The notes under the pieces are model-generated. The model saw only the letters and a program-made list of their open reading frames with translations. It did no database searches and had not been told where the DNA came from. From assembly GCA_947626175.1 (NCBI GenBank), contig CANQRE010000021.1, positions 1-14,501 of the forward strand: a DNA stretch of 14,501 nucleotides. The letters run 5' to 3'. The position numbers were made by a program, and so were the translations under genes. This document shows positions 5,642 through 10,660 of the stretch, piece after piece. The DNA comes from an uncultured Clostridia bacterium. GTDB lineage: Bacteria > Bacillota > Clostridia > Christensenellales > UBA1242. How positions within the stretch are numbered: the stretch's first letter is position 1; every line of letters begins with the position of its first letter.

Positions 5642-7387
5642 TTGTCTAGTAAACAAGCGGAAAGTCGTATAAAAAGCATAATAAGCAAAAAAGGTTCTTT
5701 TGCAGATAATAACGCCATAATTGCGGCCGAATGGGATTTTAATAAAAATGAAAAAGCACCTAATGATTATTTAAGCGGCTCGAATGCAAATGTTTGGTGG
5801 ATATGCTCAAAATGTAATCATTCTTATAAGGCAAGAATAAATAGTCGTGTCCATGGTGCAGGATGCCCAAATTGCCGTAGCAAACGAAGGCAGGAAACAA
5901 TAATAAAGCGCAGTGGTGCTTTTATAGACGATTACCCTGAGTTGTTGAATGAGTGGGATTTTGAGCGCAACGAAACGAGTCCCTCAATGATAACAAAAGG
6001 TTGCAATAAAAAATTTTGGTGGAAATGTAAAAAAAATCATAGTTGGAAAACTACTATTTCCGCAAGGATAAAAGGTCATAATTGTCCTTATTGTGCAGGT
6101 TTCTATCCAACTGATGAAAATAATTTACAAGTTAAAGCGCCTCAATTAGCGAAAGAATGGCATCCTACAAAAAATGGAGAGTTGACTCCCAGTATGGTTA
6201 GCCCATACTCGATGAAAAAAGTGTGGTGGAAATGTGAAAGAGGGCATGAATGGCAAGCCACAGTTAGCAATAGATTTCAAGGAAGAAATTGCGCACAATG
6301 TTCTGCCGAATTAAGAACTTCATTTCCTGAGCAAGCCATAGTTTTTTACTTGTCAAAGTTTTTTAATATTACAAGTCGTAATAAATATAGCGGTTGGGAA
6401 ATAGATATATACTTACCTGACTATAAAATAGGTATTGAGTATGACGGGATTGCATACCATTCTAAAAAATATCATGCAGAGCGTGAAAAGAGGAAGTCTT
6501 CAGATTTGCTTGCGGCAGGCATTGATTTGATTAGAATAAAAGAAAACTACGAAAAAGAAGAAGTAGATAATCAAACAATATGGTTTATTGTTGACCACAG
6601 TTATAAAAATTTCCCAAACGCATTAAAGTATCTTTTTGCTTTAATACAAAAAAAGACCAATATTAAGGTTGATGTAGATATTAATATAGAAAGAGATAGA
6701 ATTGATATCCTATCTCAATATACTAATTTTGAAAAAAACAATAGTTTTGCTGTTCGTTACCCAGACCTTTGTGTGTTTTGGAATTATGATAAAAATAACG
6801 GATTGTTGCCTGAACATTTTACATATATGAGCAATAAAAAAGTCTGGTGGAAATGCTCAAAATGCAAAGGAGAATGGCAGGAGACTATAATCAATGTTTC
6901 TAAAGGTAATAAATGTCCTTATTGTTCAGGACATAAAGTTTTGAAAGGATATAACGATTTGGCAACACTAAAGCCCAACTTTGCACTAGAATGGGACTAT
7001 GAAAAAAACATAGGAATATTCCCTGATGAATTTACAATAGGTAGTTCACGATATGTGTGGTGGAAGTGTAAGAATGGGCATAGTTGGAAAGCCCAAATAG
7101 CAAACCGCACTAACGATTGCCCATATTGCACGGGCAGGCATATAGAAAAACCTATAAATATGGAACAATGGATGAAAAAATACAATGTTGCTAAAGAATA
7201 TTATAATAAGTATGGACACCTCAATATCCCCACAAAATATGTTTGTGATGATGGCTTGCGATTGGGAATGTGGATTCATACTCAAAGAGTTGCAAAACGA
7301 AATTGCAATTTAACTGATGAGCAAGAACGGTTGTTGGATGAGATAGGTATGTTGTGGCAATTAAAACCGGGCGTTAAAAAAACATAA
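5642..7387 (+). CDS. Zinc-module nuclease: 3 zinc modules, PD-(D/E)XK/Vsr-like core, 2 zinc modules, HA domain
   Basis: A 581-residue protein starting at TTG, with AGGAG 8 nt upstream. Five modules share an upstream W(D/H/N)xxKN-type segment, then VWW(K/I)C-x2-C or WWKC-x3-H, then CPxC about 15-20 residues on. They lie at 31-78, 105-151, 173-220, 380-428 and 451-496 and resemble the DUF4379 treble-clef/zinc-ribbon family. Between modules 3 and 4 is a nuclease-like core (228-302): E230, D255 in EIDIYLPD, ExD in IGIEYDG (266-268), H273 and RIKE (298-301), as in Vsr/DUF559-type endonucleases. Residues 505-572 match a helicase-associated domain (GHLNIP, LGMWIHTQR, IGMLW), though no helicase is present. 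Likely a sequence-directed DNA nuclease, whether selfish (homing-like), defensive or element-maintaining; the target is unknown. It is a single-gene unit with its own promoter and terminator. Confidence 0.8.
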   Translation: MSSKQAESRIKSIISKKGSFADNNAIIAAEWDFNKNEKAPNDYLSGSNANVWWICSKCNHSYKARINSRVHGAGCPNCRSKRRQETIIKRSGAFIDDYPELLNEWDFERNETSPSMITKGCNKKFWWKCKKNHSWKTTISARIKGHNCPYCAGFYPTDENNLQVKAPQLAKEWHPTKNGELTPSMVSPYSMKKVWWKCERGHEWQATVSNRFQGRNCAQCSAELRTSFPEQAIVFYLSKFFNITSRNKYSGWEIDIYLPDYKIGIEYDGIAYHSKKYHAEREKRKSSDLLAAGIDLIRIKENYEKEEVDNQTIWFIVDHSYKNFPNALKYLFALIQKKTNIKVDVDINIERDRIDILSQYTNFEKNNSFAVRYPDLCVFWNYDKNNGLLPEHFTYMSNKKVWWKCSKCKGEWQETIINVSKGNKCPYCSGHKVLKGYNDLATLKPNFALEWDYEKNIGIFPDEFTIGSSRYVWWKCKNGHSWKAQIANRTNDCPYCTGRHIEKPINMEQWMKKYNVAKEYYNKYGHLNIPTKYVCDDGLRLGMWIHTQRVAKRNCNLTDEQERLLDEIGMLWQLKPGVKKT

Positions 7388-7436
7388 AAAACAGATAAGA
7401 TTATGTTTCGTTTTACATTACATTTGTTCAACCAGG

Positions 7437-7469
7437 AAAAAATCCGAACATTATTGGTTCGGATTTTTT
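7437..7469. terminator. Bidirectional terminator between convergent genes
   Basis: A-run plus TCCGAAC (7443-7449), loop ATTATTG, GTTCGGA (7457-7463) plus six T. Being symmetric, with A- and T-runs, it can stop the nuclease gene from the left and the DUF4352-type gene from the right. Confidence 0.9.
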
Positions 7470-7503
7470 ATAAATTTTTTCTCGGTAAAGCCACAATTTA
7501 ACT

Positions 7504-8145
7504 TTATAACTTTATTTTAACAATATTTTTTGGATTAGCTTTATTTTGTTGAAATCGTAGTTCAAAGTTTTTGCCTTTAGTCGAGGTGGATTTCCCATTA
7601 TTTGCATATCCTAGTCCATTGTCTGTAGGCGGAGCGATACTTTCTGGAACATTAAACATATAATATCCTTCTCTTGTTTCAAACGGGTCAAGATAATTTG
7701 AAGCATTCAACCATTGGCTATAATCAAAATATTGACTATTGTATTTTGCCTCTCCCTGTTCAGTTATGTAGTATAAATTATCTATTATTGTATTATATTT
7801 TAATTTTTCTGTTCCTGGGTTTTCCAATTTTGCAGTTATCATAACCCAAACTTTGCCTTCGCCAGCTGCAAAACTTTGACTATAAGCATAATAACGAAAT
7901 TCAAAGCTTTTTACAGTGATTTTGATACCTTCCAATTCAAATGTTTCACCTATCTCAATGTTACTTATTGCTGTTTGTGGCGTAGTTGGGGTGGTTGGTT
8001 GTGGAGTATTGTTGTCGGTGTTGGCGTTTGTTGCAAAAGATACTATCATGCTCACCAAAACTAAAACTACAATTATAATTGCTATTATCAAACCTTTTTT
8101 GTTTTTCGGTTTGGGAAGATTTCTATCATGTTTTATTTCTATCAT
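7504..8145 (-). CDS. Membrane-anchored DUF4352-type (telokin-like) protein
   Basis: A 213-residue protein: a short basic N terminus (residues 1-18), one hydrophobic segment (about 19-37, GLIIAIIIVVLVLVSMIV), a Thr/Pro-rich linker (about 45-58) and a beta-rich domain (about 62-210) beginning IGETFELEGIKITVKS with the VWVMITAKLENPGTEKL pattern of DUF4352 immunoglobulin-like domains. The Lys-rich N terminus and lack of a lipobox suggest a single-pass anchor with the domain outside the cytoplasm. It starts 1 nt after the stop codon of the upstream gene, with GGGAG inside that gene's end, so the two are translated from one message. The function is not known. The context (XRE-controlled, in an integrated element) would fit surface exclusion or another envelope role, but this is speculation. 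Confidence 0.75.
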   Translation of the reverse strand: MIEIKHDRNLPKPKNKKGLIIAIIIVVLVLVSMIVSFATNANTDNNTPQPTTPTTPQTAISNIEIGETFELEGIKITVKSFEFRYYAYSQSFAAGEGKVWVMITAKLENPGTEKLKYNTIIDNLYYITEQGEAKYNSQYFDYSQWLNASNYLDPFETREGYYMFNVPESIAPPTDNGLGYANNGKSTSTKGKNFELRFQQNKANPKNIVKIKL

Positions 8146-8146
8146 T

Positions 8147-8869
8147 TTATACTCCCTCTCCTTCTGTTTTCATGTTTAATTCTTTTACTCTGTTTTCTGA
8201 TGAACTCTCCGCAACTTTGTTTTCTTCTTCTATAATCTTTTTTAATTCTTCATTAACTATTTCTGTGACCTCTTCTATTGAACCGCACCCTAACATTTTT
8301 AAATCTAGATTCATATCTATCAATTCAACAAAATATTTCGATATGTAATAATCTTTTAATGTTAAGCAAATTTTTGCAGAAGAACATTCTGTTGTAGTTG
8401 TGGTTTCAGATGTGGATTTTGTTTTTCCACCTGTTGCAATAGCTCCTGCAACAGCACCGGTCGCTCCAAACAACATCCCACCCAACAAACTTTTGCCAAC
8501 TCCTTTTTTTGTTTTTGTCGTCGTGTCTGTCACAGTGGATTGTGAGTATTTTATATCTATATCCACCTTTTTAAGGTTTTTAAATTCAAACAACGCACCT
8601 TCCAACACAAACATTTTGTGCAATTTATCAATAATCAGCACATTCCCTAGTTGAAAATCGGCCTCAAAAATGCTTGCTAATTCTTTTTTCTTATCAAATG
8701 CACTTTTAATGGTTGGTAATTTTAATGTTTGCAACTTTTCAATTATGTCATACATACCCACTTTTTCCATTTCTGCCATGCAGCGTTTACATATTATGTC
8801 ATCATCAATTCTTATCTTGTTTTCGAATAACCCTAGCTCTCGTTTGCAGATGCAGCAAAGTTTTTTCAT
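8147..8869 (-). CDS. Zinc-ribbon / glycine-zipper protein of unknown function (DUF4428-like N terminus)
   Basis: A 240-residue protein. The N terminus has two CxxC pairs (C5/C8 and C27/C30) in a DUF4428-like zinc ribbon. A small beta-rich part (about 70-112, GNVLIIDKLHKMFVLE...) may bind or pack against another protein. Residues 123-148 form a glycine zipper (GVGKSLLGG, GATGAVAGAIATGG) of the kind that inserts into membranes, bounded by Thr/Ser-rich stretches. The C-terminal third is charged and helical (about 198-235). I start at the ATG at 8869 because it has an AAAAGGAG site 5 nt upstream and begins exactly at the zinc ribbon. The in-frame upstream extension to 8992 would run through the promoter and operators. 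First gene of a two-gene operon with the DUF4352-type protein. Confidence 0.75.
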   Translation of the reverse strand: MKKLCCICKRELGLFENKIRIDDDIICKRCMAEMEKVGMYDIIEKLQTLKLPTIKSAFDKKKELASIFEADFQLGNVLIIDKLHKMFVLEGALFEFKNLKKVDIDIKYSQSTVTDTTTKTKKGVGKSLLGGMLFGATGAVAGAIATGGKTKSTSETTTTTECSSAKICLTLKDYYISKYFVELIDMNLDLKMLGCGSIEEVTEIVNEELKKIIEEENKVAESSSENRVKELNMKTEGEGV

Positions 8870-8888
8870 GCTTTTCTCCTTTTTAATT

Positions 8889-8917
8889 ATTATAATGTAA
8901 GAATTCTTACATGTCAA
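8889..8917 (-). promoter_or_regulatory. Consensus promoter of the DUF4428-like/DUF4352-type operon
   Basis: On the minus strand a perfect -35 TTGACA (8917-8912) and a perfect -10 TATAAT (8894-8889) are separated by 17 nt, giving a start near 8882 and a leader of about 13 nt that includes the ribosome site. Such a strong promoter in an accessory operon normally needs a repressor; the spacer holds the operator. Confidence 0.92.
8896..8911. promoter_or_regulatory. Operator O1: perfect 16-bp palindrome in the promoter spacer
   Basis: TGTAAGAATTCTTACA is fully symmetric and occupies 16 of the 17 spacer bases between the -35 and -10 boxes of the minus-strand promoter. The adjacent divergent XRE gene is the obvious candidate for the protein that binds it, which would block RNA polymerase. 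Confidence 0.85.
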
Positions 8918-8923
8918 GTAATT

Positions 8924-8937
8924 TGTAAGATTTCTTA
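8924..8937. promoter_or_regulatory. Operator O2: imperfect copy of O1
   Basis: TGTAAGATTTCTTA repeats O1 (TGTAAGAATTCTTA) with one change; the last two bases of the palindrome are lost. It directly precedes the -10 box of the XRE gene, and a further half-site TTACA overlaps its start codon (8947-8951). It is placed to let the regulator control its own gene with lower affinity than O1. Confidence 0.7.
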
Positions 8938-8938
8938 A

Positions 8939-8944
8939 TATAAT
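8939..8944 (+). promoter_or_regulatory. -10 box of the XRE regulator gene
   Basis: A perfect TATAAT 6 nt before the ATG at 8951. No good -35 box is at the right distance (AAGTAA with 17-nt spacing). Transcription would begin at about the start codon itself, giving a leaderless message; no Shine-Dalgarno sequence is present. Confidence 0.6.
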
Positions 8945-8950
8945 ACTTAC

Positions 8951-9163
8951 ATGAAAAATGATGACAATAAAATTGGAAACTCCATAAAGCAAAACCGATT
9001 AGCATGCAAAATTTCACAAAACAAACTTGCAGAAGCCATTGGCGTTACACACGCCGCTATTAGTTATTGGGAAAACGGTGTAAACATTCCAAATGTGGAA
9101 GACTGTTGGAAAATGGCCGAGGTTATGAATATATCCATTGATGAATTAGTTGGAAAAATATAA
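8951..9163 (+). CDS. XRE/Cro-family repressor
   Basis: A 70-residue protein that is a single HTH-XRE domain. The helix-turn-helix is at about 22-43 (SQNKLAEAIGVTHAAISYWENG), followed by IPNVEDCWKMAEVMNISIDEL, the standard continuation. There is no separate dimerisation or sensor domain. It is divergent from the DUF4428-like/DUF4352-type operon, with two related palindromes between them, so it most likely represses both directions. The message appears leaderless, which would keep its level low. A terminator follows directly. Confidence 0.92.
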   Translation: MKNDDNKIGNSIKQNRLACKISQNKLAEAIGVTHAAISYWENGVNIPNVEDCWKMAEVMNISIDELVGKI

Positions 9164-9190
9164 AAAGCCACGATAAAACGTGACTTTTTT
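9162..9190 (+). terminator. Terminator of the XRE gene
   Basis: The A-run plus CACG (9170-9173 region) pairs with CGTG (9179-9182) plus a T-run; one mismatch sits in the stem. It overlaps the stop codon of the XRE gene and ends in six T. Confidence 0.7.
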
Positions 9191-9404
9191 ATTTTATATT
9201 GTCAAATACTTGGCGAAAAACTTTTTGTTTTTCACGTTGCTAATTTTGGGTTTTGTGACATAATTTTTTATAAAAAATGCTGTGTAAAAAAATAAATTTT
9301 GTTTCAACCAAATGAATTTTGTAAAAATATCGTTAATTTTTTACAAAATTAAACTTGCCTAGTCTGCAAGGTTAAAAATTGGATTTTTGTCACATAATGC
9401 AACA
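9191..9404. other. AT-rich intergenic region with a perfect inverted repeat
   Basis: About 210 bases with no supportable gene. It holds a perfect 13-bp inverted repeat AATTTTGTAAAAA (9315-9327) / TTTTTACAAAATT (9338-9350) with a 10-nt loop, and two similar strings, TTTTGTGACATAAT (about 9253) and TTTTTGTCACATAAT (about 9384), that differ mainly by G/C exchange at the centre. It may be the right border zone of the accessory block. Confidence 0.5.
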
Positions 9405-9430
9405 AAAAAACTGCCAAAAGGCAGTTTTTT
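9405..9430 (-). terminator. Terminator of the sigma-like gene
   Basis: CTGCC (9411-9415), loop AAAA, GGCAG (9420-9424), with A- and T-runs outside extending the stem; it overlaps the stop codon of the sigma-like gene. It is symmetric and would also stop + strand transcription coming from the left. Confidence 0.88.
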
Positions 9431-10583
9431 ACCATAAAATATGCTCAGGGATTAAATCTATATCGTCTGCTTTTTCAAGTTCGTTAAATTTTTTAACCAT
9501 ATTGTCATAATTAAGATGTATTTTGTCAGCTTGTTGTTCATCCAATTTTTGAGTTGCAAATATGTGTGCATACCTTGCTTTCTTTAAAACACAATGGTCA
9601 AAAGCAAACTTTTCTGACGGAGAAAGAAAGGTTACAACCTTGTCTAGTTTTCTAATTCCTTTTGGAAAACTCTCGAAAAATTCTTTTGATCTAAATTCGC
9701 TCACTCTTATAAAACGATGTTTTGTGCCTGATTCAACACCAATGCCAAAATCTATGTCAGTATCTGTTGCAAGTTTGAAGCGTGTGATTTCGTCCTCCAA
9801 ATACAATCGTTTCTTAGGACTACCCCCTGATTCACATAATTTTTTTTGAGGTTGGAACACCGCTTGCAACATGCCTTTTTGTTCATTTGAAAAATTATTA
9901 TTTATATATCTGACGAAGTTGTCATTATGCAAAATAAGGTCCCTTTGTTCAAAAAGTGAAACTCGAGGAAGACCGGCCATTCTGTGTTTGGAGCATTTTA
10001 TAATGTTTTTTAAATACGGCAAAACATCATCAGAATTTATATTAAATTCCTTGGCAATTTCATCGTTATTGGCTTCATAAAAATATACAAGTTTAACAAA
10101 ATCTCTGTCGGCCTGTGAGAGAAATTGCGTTAGAAAATCAAATTCGCTTGAAGAAGAATCATGCTCGATAAACTCGTCAATGTTGTTTTTGCCAGCAATC
10201 ATGTCGGCATAATCAACATTGTCCCCCGATGGCAAACTAATTTTTTGATCCAGGGATATTTCGTCTTTTACGTGTTTTGTTCGTCTTAACTCCATACGCA
10301 CTTCATTTCTCATTGTTTGGAAGGCATAAGTTGAAAATGGGCAGCTGTTTGTTAACTCATAGGCGTCAATCGCTTTCAACAATCCTATTTCGCAAAGCGA
10401 AACCAAATCATCAAACTCAAGCATTCTTCCCATCACATTTCGAAAACGATACGCCATAAAATAGACAAATTTTTGATTGAGCTCAAAAACCTCGTTGCGA
10501 GCAGATGTGTCGCCCTCATTTGCCCATTTTTCAAGCAATTGCGTTGTGCGTATTTTTATAAGTTGTTTGTCTGAGATATTCAT
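9429..10583 (-). CDS. Sigma-70-like factor with a novel C-terminal extension
   Basis: A 384-residue protein. Region 2 lies at about 30-104 (ELNQKFVYFMAYRF, EFDDLVSLCEIGLLKAIDAY and PFSTYAFQTMRNEVRMELRR, matching the polymerase-binding and -10-binding segments). A region-4-like HTH follows at about 152-202 (FLSQADRDFVKLVYFYEANN, then DEIAKEFNINSDDVLPYLKN). Region 3 is replaced by a short acidic linker. Residues 206-384 match nothing I recognise; they are mixed alpha/beta and end with charged helices. The protein is about twice the length of SigH, so the extra domain could be a built-in sensor or anti-sigma-like part. The consensus promoter puts transcription start at the ATG. It is a monocistronic gene bracketed by terminators, between the accessory block and the MetRS-like gene, and could belong to either. 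Confidence 0.75.
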   Translation of the reverse strand: MNISDKQLIKIRTTQLLEKWANEGDTSARNEVFELNQKFVYFMAYRFRNVMGRMLEFDDLVSLCEIGLLKAIDAYELTNSCPFSTYAFQTMRNEVRMELRRTKHVKDEISLDQKISLPSGDNVDYADMIAGKNNIDEFIEHDSSSSEFDFLTQFLSQADRDFVKLVYFYEANNDEIAKEFNINSDDVLPYLKNIIKCSKHRMAGLPRVSLFEQRDLILHNDNFVRYINNNFSNEQKGMLQAVFQPQKKLCESGGSPKKRLYLEDEITRFKLATDTDIDFGIGVESGTKHRFIRVSEFRSKEFFESFPKGIRKLDKVVTFLSPSEKFAFDHCVLKKARYAHIFATQKLDEQQADKIHLNYDNMVKKFNELEKADDIDLIPEHILW

Positions 10584-10589
10584 ATCTTG

Positions 10590-10618
10590 ATTATATAACG
10601 TAATTAGTCAAAAGTCAA
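10590..10618 (-). promoter_or_regulatory. Consensus promoter of the sigma-like gene (leaderless)
   Basis: On the minus strand TTGACT (10618-10613), 17-nt spacer, perfect TATAAT (10595-10590), then six bases to the ATG at 10583. The start codon coincides with the predicted transcription start, and no ribosome site exists. Confidence 0.85.
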
Positions 10619-10627
10619 TATCCCATT

Positions 10628-10655
10628 AAAAAAACTGCCTTTTGGCAGCTTTTTG
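10628..10655 (-). terminator. Terminator of the MetRS-like gene
   Basis: CTGCC (10635-10639), loop TTTT, GGCAG (10644-10648), flanked by A/T runs; on the minus strand seven T follow. It starts 6 nt after the MetRS-like stop codon. The stem sequence is the same as in the terminator at 9405-9430. Confidence 0.85.
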
Positions 10656-10660
10656 ACTTT

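Larger units (their letters stand above)
3300..9190. mobile_element. Putative serine-recombinase-borne integrated element (ends uncertain)
   Basis: The genes between the tRNA-fMet terminator and the terminator of the XRE gene (large serine recombinase, tiny ORF, zinc-module nuclease, DUF4352-type and zinc-ribbon/glycine-zipper genes, XRE regulator) are accessory types. They are visibly more AT-rich than the flanking ychF, metG-like and gyrA genes. The recombinase gene sits at one edge, as integrases usually do. Against this, I found no matching core sequence at both ends; large serine recombinases leave only very short identity, so the borders given are approximate. The foldback at 3320-3489 could be host DNA, and the sigma-like gene at 9429 could belong to either side. 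Confidence 0.45.

Noticed and set aside
8870..8992. 41-residue N-terminal extension of the zinc-ribbon/glycine-zipper protein
   Set aside because: It would start inside the divergent XRE gene and span the promoter and operators; the ATG at 8869 has a strong ribosome site and starts at the zinc ribbon.
3300..9430. Direct repeats marking attL and attR
   Set aside because: I compared the tRNA 3' end and the 3300-3500 region by eye with 9190-9430 and found no convincing shared core, so no attachment sites are annotated.
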